From JAQGLW01 sp035995725 (GTDB taxonomy: Bacteria > Pseudomonadota > Gammaproteobacteria > Burkholderiales > Burkholderiaceae_D), in NCBI GenBank assembly GCA_035995725.1, contig DASYKE010000159.1, positions 1 through 22,476 of the forward strand: a stretch of 22,476 nucleotides of DNA, in the 5' to 3' direction. Position numbers and translations under genes: made by a program. The notes beneath the pieces were generated by a model. The model was not told the DNA's origin. It saw only the letters and a program-made list of their open reading frames with translations, and searched no databases. Below are positions 14,743-21,345 of this stretch, piece by piece; the stretch's first letter is position 1, and the number at the start of each line of letters is the position of its first letter.

Positions 14743-15816
14743 TCAGCCGAGGAATTGCCTGATTTTCGCGTTCATCCATAGTGCCGCCGGCTTGTCCGCG
14801 GCACTGGCCATCAGGTGTCCCCAGTCCGACTCTACCTTGTGAAACTCGCAACGCGGGATATGGCTCGCTGCGGCTTGCGCCGATTCGATCGGGTTATAGA
14901 GGTCCAGCGTCGGCGCGATGATCAGGGTATCGGCGCTGATCGACTCTAACGCACGCATCGTATTTCCGCCGAAGCCGGGGCCGGATCCGACATCATGGCC
15001 ATCGTATGCCCACGACTGGTAAATCCAGTCGATCGGATCGAAACCCTGTTCCTGCCACCATGCGGTTCGCTTGCCTATCCATGCCTGCACATCGGCCACC
15101 CCTGGAAACTCCCGGTCGACCTGCGCCGGGGTACGCATCGCCAGCAGCTGCATGATCGGTATCCATGTATCCCATATGTCCTTTGGATAGGCAGCCCCGC
15201 CGGCCTGATCACCCAATCGGCCGATCAGGCCCTGGCGTGCCGCCTGGTTGACGGCGGCTGCCCACGGCGCGGTTTTCGCCATCGGCGTCAGCGCGACAAT
15301 TTTCCGCGCGGCGTCAGGATACTCGACGCCCCATTGCAATGCCTGCATGCCACCCATCGACGCACCGATGATCAAGGCCAGCTCCTCGATGCCCAATTTT
15401 TCCAAGAGTAACTTCTGGCTGCGCACCATATCCCTGATGGTGAATTTCGGGAAATGCATACCAGGCTGCCGCTGCGAATTGGAAGGCGAAGTCGTCAGTC
15501 CGTTGCCGATCGCGTCAATCGCGATGATCCGCATGCGGCGCGGATCGAGCGCCTGATCAGGACCGATCAAAAAATCGAGCCGATGATGCACGCTGCCAAT
15601 CGCGCACAGCGCGATCGCAACCGGAAGCGTGCGATCGGCCAAGTCGCCGTGCACCGCAAACGAGATGGAAAAATCCTGTATGGCCGCGCCGGATTCCAGC
15701 GCAAAATCGCCCAGTCCGATTCGATGGTGCGGTGCGTCAATCCAGCCTAGCTGCAGCGGCGGGTGACCGGTTCGATCGGCCGTGGTTGGTGCGGTGCTTG
15801 ACAAGGGTAGAGACAA
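14743..15816 (-). CDS. Alpha/beta hydrolase, homoserine O-acetyltransferase (MetX)-like
   Basis: This 357-residue alpha/beta-hydrolase-fold protein has nucleophile S153 in GASMGG, and probable acid D305 (APTLDLYNP) and base H334 (DWGHL) complete the triad. IDAIGNGLTTSPSNS resembles the MetX GNG..TGPSS region. It could hydrolyse or transfer an acyl group; MetX-like catabolic hydrolases are common in Burkholderiales, and no methionine genes are near, so amino-acid synthesis is doubtful. There is no ATG before residue 95 and the frame is closed upstream by TAG at 15850-15852. The start used here is TTG at 15816, with no clear ribosome-binding site; TTG at 15804 is an alternative. It is divergent from the dioxygenase gene and convergent with the lyase gene. 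Confidence 0.82.
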   Translation of the reverse strand: MSLPLSSTAPTTADRTGHPPLQLGWIDAPHHRIGLGDFALESGAAIQDFSISFAVHGDLADRTLPVAIALCAIGSVHHRLDFLIGPDQALDPRRMRIIAIDAIGNGLTTSPSNSQRQPGMHFPKFTIRDMVRSQKLLLEKLGIEELALIIGASMGGMQALQWGVEYPDAARKIVALTPMAKTAPWAAAVNQAARQGLIGRLGDQAGGAAYPKDIWDTWIPIMQLLAMRTPAQVDREFPGVADVQAWIGKRTAWWQEQGFDPIDWIYQSWAYDGHDVGSGPGFGGNTMRALESISADTLIIAPTLDLYNPIESAQAAASHIPRCEFHKVESDWGHLMASAADKPAALWMNAKIRQFLG

Positions 15817-15826
15817 AGGGTAAGTT
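15798..15826 (+). promoter_or_regulatory. Possible sigma-70 promoter for the dioxygenase-dehydrogenase unit
   Basis: A perfect TTGACA (15798-15803) is followed after 17 bases by TAAGTT (15821-15826, 3 of 6 to TATAAT including the most conserved T-A and final T). It lies about 70 bases before the dioxygenase ATG and overlaps the first codons of the divergent hydrolase gene. Confidence 0.35.
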
Positions 15827-15828
15827 GG

Positions 15829-15852
15829 TAGTGTATAGCTAGTGTACCACTA
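15829..15852. promoter_or_regulatory. Repeat/dyad operator candidate in the divergent promoter region
   Basis: TAGTGTA is repeated at 15829-15835 and 15840-15846, 11 bases apart (one helical turn). The second copy is half of a perfect dyad TAGTG-TAC-CACTA (15840-15852). Within it TAGTGTACCA fits the T-N-G-T-N-N-A-C-N-A style of FadR-type GntR regulators. Position just after the predicted promoter suits a repressor site. No regulator gene is next to it. Confidence 0.35.
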
Positions 15853-15892
15853 ATATTTCAGATCGCGGTCCCTTCTCAACTCGGATTTCATC

Positions 15893-16759
15893 ATGGCAAA
15901 ACTACTTACACCGCAACAGCTGGACAGCTTCCGCAAGCTTGGCTATGCATCTCCGATCCGGGTCATGTCGGAACAGCAGGCGCTGGCAATAAAAGACCGC
16001 CTGGAAGAGTACGAGCGCGAAAGCGGCGGGCCGCTCAAGGGGGCGCTGCGGCACAAGACCCATCTGCTGTTCAGCGGCCTGAACGATCTGGTCAGACAAG
16101 AAAAAATCGTCGATGCGATCGAGGACCTGTATGGCGGGAACCTGCTGTGCTGGAACACCAATTTTTTCATCAAGGAAGCGAACGATCCTGCGTTCGTGTC
16201 CTGGCATCAGGATTCGACCTACTGGGGACTGTCGCAACCGGACGTAGTGACAGCCTGGGTGGCGCTATCGGAAAGCAATGAGTCGAACGGCGCGATGCAA
16301 GTCATGCCCGGCACCCATCTGCTCGACCAGATTCCGCACAAGGATACTTTTTCGAAGGACAACCTGCTGACGCGGGGGCAGGAAATCGCGGTCAAAGTCG
16401 ATCAGTCCAAAGCCGTGTCGCTTGAATTGCGGCCAGGCGAAATGTCGCTGCACCATGTACGGATCATCCATGGATCGCCGCCCAATTCGTCTCCAAAGAG
16501 AAGGATCGGTTTTGCGATCCGCTACATACCCACCTACGTCCGCCAGATCGAAGGCGACGACAGCGCGACCCTGGTGCGGGGCGTCGATACTTTCAACACC
16601 TTTGAACACGAACCGAAACCGACGCGGGATTTCGATCCGGCGTTCGTGGCATTGCACAAGGCAATCGCCGAACGCAGCGCGAAGATCCTTTACAAGGGAA
16701 CCGGGGTCAACAGCTATAACGAGAGCACCAGCAAACTCAGGGATGCTCAAGTATCGTGA
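15893..16759 (+). CDS. Phytanoyl-CoA dioxygenase (PhyH) family protein
   Basis: This 288-residue protein belongs to the Fe(II)/2-oxoglutarate-dependent PhyH oxygenases. The iron ligands are visible: H105 and D107 in WHQDSTYW and H193 in IIHGS; R204 in RRIGFAIRY, 11 residues later, should bind 2-oxoglutarate. NLLCWNTNFFIKE precedes the HxD as in other members. These enzymes hydroxylate an aliphatic carbon, and the family covers phytanoyl-CoA, ectoine, aminophosphonate and many unknown substrates. The stop overlaps the GTG of the alcohol dehydrogenase gene (GTGA), so the hydroxylated product is probably passed to that enzyme. The Shine-Dalgarno match before the ATG is weak (GGA, 9 bases upstream). 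Confidence 0.9.
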   Translation: MAKLLTPQQLDSFRKLGYASPIRVMSEQQALAIKDRLEEYERESGGPLKGALRHKTHLLFSGLNDLVRQEKIVDAIEDLYGGNLLCWNTNFFIKEANDPAFVSWHQDSTYWGLSQPDVVTAWVALSESNESNGAMQVMPGTHLLDQIPHKDTFSKDNLLTRGQEIAVKVDQSKAVSLELRPGEMSLHHVRIIHGSPPNSSPKRRIGFAIRYIPTYVRQIEGDDSATLVRGVDTFNTFEHEPKPTRDFDPAFVALHKAIAERSAKILYKGTGVNSYNESTSKLRDAQVS

Positions 16760-17853
16760 ATTTTAAAGCGGCGGTACTGAAAACAGCGGGATCGCCGCTG
16801 AGCATCGAGCAACTGAAGATCGCCAACCTGGGCGAGTCGGATGTATTGGTCCGGATCAAGGCCACCAGCCTGTGCCACACCGACCTGGAAGCCGTGGAGG
16901 GGCAGCTTGCCAGTCCCCTGCCCCTGGTGCCGGGCCACGAGGCGGCCGGCATTGTCGAATGGGTGGGCAAATCGGTGCGCAACAGCGCGGTCGGCGATCA
17001 TGTGGTCATTTCCTGGAATCCGCATTGCAATCACTGCTTCTACTGCGCCAGACAGCAACCCATCCTGTGCCAGCAATATCGGGACAATGCGTCGCTGTCA
17101 CTCCATTTCGACGGCAAGGCTCGCCTCTTTTTAAATGATGAGCCGGTACACCAGCTCATGTATGCCGGCACTTTTGCCGAGATGGCGGTCGTGACCGAAT
17201 CCTGCGCGGTAAAAATTCCCGAGGACATGCCGCTCGATCTGGCCTGCCTGATCGGCTGCGGTGTGATGACCGGCGTAGGCGCCGCGCTGAATATCGCGAA
17301 GGTGGAAGCCGGCAGCAGCGCCAGCATTATCGGCTGCGGCGCGGTCGGCCTATCCGCGATCCAGGGAGCCAAACTGGCCGGGGCCGAGAAAATCATCGCG
17401 ATCGATCGCGACCCGGCGAAGCTGGAGATCGCCCGCAAATTCGGCGCTACGCACACCCTGATCGCGGGCGCGTCATTGATCCCCGAGCATGCCGCCCTCA
17501 CCTCGGGTCGAGGCGCGGATTATGTGTTCGAAGCCGCCGGCAATCAGGCCGGCTTCCGCGCCAGCGTCGAAATAGTGCGCCCGGGCGGGCAGGTGGTCTG
17601 GCTAGGCAAGGTGCCGGTCAACCAGGATGTCGCATTCCGCTGGGGTTCGCTGATGGGCGAAAAGAAAATCGTCCGGTCCAGCTATGGCGGCACGTCACCG
17701 GAAAAAGACTTCCCGTTTTTGGTCAAGGCCTATCTCGAAGGCAAGCTTCTTCTGGATGAATATGTGACCGGCCGTATCCGGCTCGACGGCATCAATCTCG
17801 GCCTTCAGCGTCTCAAGCAGGGCCTGGAAATCCGGTCGGTAATTGAATTTTAG
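16756..17853 (+). CDS. Zinc-dependent alcohol dehydrogenase (MDR family)
   Basis: This 365-residue medium-chain dehydrogenase has catalytic zinc ligands C40 (SLCHTD), H61 (GHEAAG) and C168 (GCGVMTG). A structural zinc lobe is marked by C91, C94, C97 and C105. The nucleotide site is GCGAVG (193-198) followed by D217 in AIDRDP, which favours NAD over NADP. The layout is close to class III/aryl-alcohol type dehydrogenases. It begins with GTG, overlapping the dioxygenase stop by four bases; AGGGA lies about 11 bases upstream. It probably oxidises the alcohol made by the PhyH enzyme, or acts on a product of the MetX-like hydrolase. It is convergent with livF. Confidence 0.93.
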   Translation: MNFKAAVLKTAGSPLSIEQLKIANLGESDVLVRIKATSLCHTDLEAVEGQLASPLPLVPGHEAAGIVEWVGKSVRNSAVGDHVVISWNPHCNHCFYCARQQPILCQQYRDNASLSLHFDGKARLFLNDEPVHQLMYAGTFAEMAVVTESCAVKIPEDMPLDLACLIGCGVMTGVGAALNIAKVEAGSSASIIGCGAVGLSAIQGAKLAGAEKIIAIDRDPAKLEIARKFGATHTLIAGASLIPEHAALTSGRGADYVFEAAGNQAGFRASVEIVRPGGQVVWLGKVPVNQDVAFRWGSLMGEKKIVRSSYGGTSPEKDFPFLVKAYLEGKLLLDEYVTGRIRLDGINLGLQRLKQGLEIRSVIEF

Positions 17854-17855
17854 AG

Positions 17856-17881
17856 CGCCCGGCAAAATGTCTCTGCCGGCG
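17856..17881. terminator. Weak hairpin between convergent adh and livF
   Basis: CGCC-C-GGCA (17856-17864) can pair with TGCCGGCG (17874-17881) with a single bulged C and a 9-base loop. It lies a few bases after the dehydrogenase stop and before the livF stop, where a shared terminator is expected. There is no T-run. Confidence 0.35.
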
Positions 17882-17897
17882 TTGCCCTTGCAAGATA

Positions 17898-18599
17898 TTA
17901 GGTCCCGATAATCTTGCTGACCATCGCATTTGCCCTGGCCTCGCCGACCGTGCCGCCGAATACGATTTCGCCACGCTCGATGACATACACCTTGTCGGCG
18001 TAATCCGGTATGTGATATCCGTTCGATTCCGCCATCAGCACCGCACGCCCCAGCTTGCGTATCGAAGCGATTCCCTCGCTGATGGTGGGAATCACTGCCG
18101 GCGACAAGCCTTCGAACGGTTCATCCAGCAACAGCAGTTGGGGATCCATCGCCACGGCGCGCGCGATCGACAGCATTTTGCGTTCGCCGCCCGACATATG
18201 GGTGCCGCTGCGTTCGCGATAGCGATCAAGCTTCGGAAAAATCTGGTACGCCAGATTGATTCTCTCTTCCGCCGTGCGTTCCGTATGGATGGTGTGGGTA
18301 GGCAATGCGATATTTTCCGCAACAGTCAGGTCGCCGAAGACTTCGCTTTCCTCCGGCGAGAATGCAATCCCGCGGCGCGCGATCTGGTGGGTCCTGATGC
18401 CGAGGATCGACTGCCCTTTCCAGTTGATATTGCCGGATCTGGGTTTGACATAGCCCATGATGCTGCGGAAGGTAGTGGTCTTTCCCGCGCCGTTGCGCCC
18501 GACCAGGCAGACCAGTTCACCGGGTGAAACGGTCAGATTAATGCCGCGCAGGATCGTGCTGTTCTGGATTTCGACGTGGACCGATTGAAGATTTAGCAT
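17898..18599 (-). CDS. livF: Branched-chain amino acid-type ABC transporter ATPase LivF
   Basis: This 233-residue ATPase is of the LivF type. Walker A is GRNGAGKTT (34-42), the signature is MSGGE (135-139), and Walker B with catalytic glutamate is LLLLDEP (155-161, E160). The GIAFSPEESEVFGDLTVAENI run is the LivF form of the Q-loop region, normally with VPEGR; here it reads SPEES. Instead of the usual VEQN after Walker B it has AESNGYH, a small departure. It forms the ATPase pair with LivG to power import through LivHM. Six bases separate it from livG. It is the last gene of the operon. Confidence 0.93.
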   Translation of the reverse strand: MLNLQSVHVEIQNSTILRGINLTVSPGELVCLVGRNGAGKTTTFRSIMGYVKPRSGNINWKGQSILGIRTHQIARRGIAFSPEESEVFGDLTVAENIALPTHTIHTERTAEERINLAYQIFPKLDRYRERSGTHMSGGERKMLSIARAVAMDPQLLLLDEPFEGLSPAVIPTISEGIASIRKLGRAVLMAESNGYHIPDYADKVYVIERGEIVFGGTVGEARANAMVSKIIGT

Positions 18600-18605
18600 G
18601 ATGTT

Positions 18606-19376
18606 TCAGGCCTTGGCATGGCTGGGAGGCTTCCCAACGATCGTGGCGGCAAGATCGGGGTCGGCAAAGAATTCCTTTGGAGGCAGATCGGCGAGCACGC
18701 GGCCTTCGGTCAACGCGACAATCCGTGTCGAGTACTCGGCGATCAGGTCCATGTCATGCTCGACCAGCAGCATGGTTTTAATACCGGCCTTGCGCGCGCC
18801 TTCCATCAGGGTATCCATCAGCCCGCGCTTGTCCGACGATGAAATGCCGCTGGTCGGTTCATCCAGCAAAATCACCTGGGGATTCAACGCGAAAGCGCTG
18901 GCGATATCGAGCAGCTTCTTCTCCCCCTGCGACAGATAAGAGGCCAGCCAGTCCAACCGGTTTTGCAGGCCGAAGATCCTGGCTACCTGATCGACCCGGT
19001 CGCGCACGGTATCGATCGACTGCGCATTGCTCCAGAAATCGAAGTTCCTGTCTTGCTGCGAAATCACCGCCGACGCGATAGCCTCGAACACGGTCAGGTC
19101 GGGAAAGACGTGCACCAGCTGAAAAGCCCTTGCCATGCCCAGCTTGGCCAGCCTTACCGGCCCGACGCCGGCAATCGACGTACCGCGGAACAGCACATCG
19201 CCATGGGTCGGTTTAAGCAGGCCGGTCAACACGTTGACCAGGGTCGTCTTGCCGGCGCCGTTCGGCCCGACGATGGCGACCACCTCCCCTTCGTTGAACT
19301 TCAGGCTGACTTCCTGCAATGCGCGGTAAGCGCCGTAATGCTTGGATACGTTTTGCGTTTCGAGGATGACGCTCAT
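18606..19376 (-). CDS. livG: Branched-chain amino acid-type ABC transporter ATPase LivG
   Basis: This 256-residue ATPase is of the LivG type: Walker A GPNGAGKTT (37-45), RAFQLVHVFPDLTVFEAI as the Q-loop stretch, a variant signature LSQGEKK (148-154) of the kind seen in LivG/LptB relatives, Walker B VILLDEP (168-174, E173) and the switch histidine H207 in VEHDMD. The C-terminus is short with no extra domain. Its ATG overlaps the stop of livM by four bases (ATGA), implying coupled translation. It supplies energy to the LivHM channel together with LivF. Confidence 0.94.
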   Translation of the reverse strand: MSVILETQNVSKHYGAYRALQEVSLKFNEGEVVAIVGPNGAGKTTLVNVLTGLLKPTHGDVLFRGTSIAGVGPVRLAKLGMARAFQLVHVFPDLTVFEAIASAVISQQDRNFDFWSNAQSIDTVRDRVDQVARIFGLQNRLDWLASYLSQGEKKLLDIASAFALNPQVILLDEPTSGISSSDKRGLMDTLMEGARKAGIKTMLLVEHDMDLIAEYSTRIVALTEGRVLADLPPKEFFADPDLAATIVGKPPSHAKA

Positions 19377-20377
19377 AATCCGGCCTCGCGCTTGGATGGT
19401 GCCGCCGGGGCGGATTCAATCTTTCGATCGCGAGCGGGCCTGCCGCGTTTTTCCAGCAAACCCATCAGGCCCCGGGGCAATGCGATCACGATCAGTATCA
19501 GGATCACGCCCAGCGCGAAGCGCCAGTACTGGGTGACCGACATCAGCTCATTCTGGAGGCCGATGAAAACAAATGCGCCGAGGAGAGGACCGAAGAAATT
19601 CCCGAAACCTCCCAGGATCGTCATGAACACAAGGTTTCCGGAATGCGTCCAGTACGCCAGTTCCGGGTCCGCCAGGCCGACCGGGATCGATAACAAGGCG
19701 CCTCCGATCGCGCCGTACACCGCCGAAATCACATATGCGGTCAGGCGGAATAAATACACCCTGACGCCGACATACTCAGCCTTGCGCGGATTATCGCGAA
19801 TCGCCCGCAGATGCAGGCCGAACGGCGAATGCACAATGCGCCACATCAGAAAGCCGAGCAACAGCAGGATGCCGAGGCTATAGAAGTAGAACGGTCCGGT
19901 CAAATAAGCCGTCTTGTCCAGATCGGCGAACTCCATGCCGAGCAGGCTGGGGCGGATGATCGGGATGCCGGAATCGCCCCCGGTCAGGTCATAGAATTTG
20001 AACAGGAAGGAATAGAACAGCATGCCGAATGCGAGCGTCAGCATGCCGAAAAAAATCTTTACATAGCGCACGCACAGCATGCCGACCGGAATGCCTATCA
20101 GCAGGCTGACGCCTATCGCGGTCAGGATTGCCGTTTCCATGCTTTTGATGCCATACCGGCCGGTCACATAGGCAACTGAATATGCCCCCAGCGCGACGAA
20201 CAATGCGTGGCCGAACGACATCAGGCCCGTATATCCGAACAGCAGATTGAAGCCGAGCAGGATCACGCCATAGGCGAGCGCCGGCAGCATCAGGACCACA
20301 TAAAAAGGCGACATTACGAAAGGCGCCGCGATCAAGGCAAGCAACACCAGGGGCAGGATGACTCGATAGCTTCTCAT
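19373..20377 (-). CDS. livM: Branched-chain amino acid-type ABC transporter permease LivM
   Basis: This 334-residue inner-membrane permease has many hydrophobic segments and the LivM landmarks LLFGYTGLMSFGHALFVALGAYSVAYV (about residues 46-72), with the GxxSFGHA run that is near-invariant, and LRAIRDNPRKAEYVGV (about 192-207), the cytoplasmic coupling segment that contacts the ATPases. FMTILGGFGNFFGPLLGAF follows near residues 251-269. The C-terminal tail is basic (EKRGRPARDRK). The gene overlaps livH upstream and livG downstream by four bases each. It forms the channel as a heterodimer with LivH. Confidence 0.94.
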   Translation of the reverse strand: MRSYRVILPLVLLALIAAPFVMSPFYVVLMLPALAYGVILLGFNLLFGYTGLMSFGHALFVALGAYSVAYVTGRYGIKSMETAILTAIGVSLLIGIPVGMLCVRYVKIFFGMLTLAFGMLFYSFLFKFYDLTGGDSGIPIIRPSLLGMEFADLDKTAYLTGPFYFYSLGILLLLGFLMWRIVHSPFGLHLRAIRDNPRKAEYVGVRVYLFRLTAYVISAVYGAIGGALLSIPVGLADPELAYWTHSGNLVFMTILGGFGNFFGPLLGAFVFIGLQNELMSVTQYWRFALGVILILIVIALPRGLMGLLEKRGRPARDRKIESAPAAPSKREAGL

Positions 20378-21255
20378 TCAATCGGCTTTCCAAATAATCC
20401 GGTGGGTCGAAAAATCAGCACGGCGATCACGATCAGGTAGATCGACAGTATTTCCAGTTCCGCGTAATAGAAGACGGCCAGCGACCGGACCAGTCCGACC
20501 ACCAATGCGCCGACCAGCGCACCGCGCATGCTGCCCAGTCCCCCGATCACCACCACGGCGAATGCTTCGACCACCAGTTCGACCATCATGTCGAGCGAGG
20601 CCGCGGCAGTGGGTACGACCAGCGCGCCGCCGACGGTGCCCAGTACGGTACCCAAGGTAAACACAATCACCGTGATCATTGTGCTGTTGATACCGACCGC
20701 CTCGCTCATGCCGCGGTTTTCCGCGGTGGCACGGACCATCCGCCCGAAGTTCGATTTCTGCAGCAGCCAGCCGAGGGCAATCGCGATCGCGATACTGGAG
20801 ACAATCACCAACACTTTATAAGTGGGAATCGAAGTCGGGCCGATCGTCATCTGGCCATAGGCAAGCGACAGGTTGCCCAGCGTCTTGGGCGTCGCGCCCC
20901 AGATAAACCGGTATATATCCTGCGACAAAAGCAGCAGCGCGAAGGTCAGCAGCAATTGGAAGCCTTCCTCGCGCTGGTAGACAAAGCGGAGGATCCGCTC
21001 GATGAACGGGCCGACAACGCCGATCAGCAAGCCCGACCCGAGCAGCAGCGGCAGCAAGTAATACGCGGGCACGCCGTGAGCGGTTGCATAGGTTACGGCG
21101 GCGACCCCGACATAGGCGCCGAGCGCATAGAACGAACCGCAAGCCAGGTTGACGATTTTCTGGACACCGAACACGAGCTGCAAGCCGCCTGCAACCAGGA
21201 ATAGCACCGCGGCATGAAAGAGTCCGCTCAACAGGATATCGAGAAGTGTAGACAA
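20374..21255 (-). CDS. livH: Branched-chain amino acid-type ABC transporter permease LivH
   Basis: This 293-residue inner-membrane permease is the LivH partner. Visible family marks are FLVAGGLQLVFGVQKIVNLACGSFYALGAYVG in the first third, MVRATAENRGMSEAVGIN (about residues 172-189) as the coupling segment, and VVIGGLGSMRGALVGALVVGL near 235-255. No ATG stands at the family N-terminus: the start is TTG at 21255, with GGGGA 4 bases upstream. The stop overlaps the ATG of livM. It lies 90 bases after the substrate-binding protein gene, with a GC-rich hairpin in that gap. Confidence 0.92.
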   Translation of the reverse strand: MSTLLDILLSGLFHAAVLFLVAGGLQLVFGVQKIVNLACGSFYALGAYVGVAAVTYATAHGVPAYYLLPLLLGSGLLIGVVGPFIERILRFVYQREEGFQLLLTFALLLLSQDIYRFIWGATPKTLGNLSLAYGQMTIGPTSIPTYKVLVIVSSIAIAIALGWLLQKSNFGRMVRATAENRGMSEAVGINSTMITVIVFTLGTVLGTVGGALVVPTAAASLDMMVELVVEAFAVVVIGGLGSMRGALVGALVVGLVRSLAVFYYAELEILSIYLIVIAVLIFRPTGLFGKPIE

Positions 21256-21299
21256 AATTTCCCCAAGTGATTTCTTGACTGGCGCAGAGCGACCGGATA

Positions 21300-21330
21300 C
21301 GGCTGCGCGGCCGGCCGGCGCCCGCAGCCG
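21300..21330 (-). promoter_or_regulatory. GC-rich intercistronic hairpin (attenuator or mRNA stabiliser)
   Basis: CGGCTGCG (21300-21307) and CGCAGCCG (21323-21330) form a perfect 8-bp stem around a GC-rich 15-base loop, 16 bases after the stop of the substrate-binding protein gene. No T-run follows on the transcript. Such structures often protect the upstream message, so that the binding protein is made in excess over the permeases. Confidence 0.5.
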
Positions 21331-21345
21331 TTCGCGACCAAATCC

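Noticed and set aside
14743..15816. Annotation as a methionine-biosynthetic homoserine O-acetyltransferase (metX)
   Set aside because: The fold and triad fit, but the GNG region departs from MetX and no metW or other methionine gene is adjacent.
18963..19883. 306-codon plus-strand open frame opposite livG-livM
   Set aside because: Antisense shadow of two clear ABC genes; low-complexity basic protein with no known domain.
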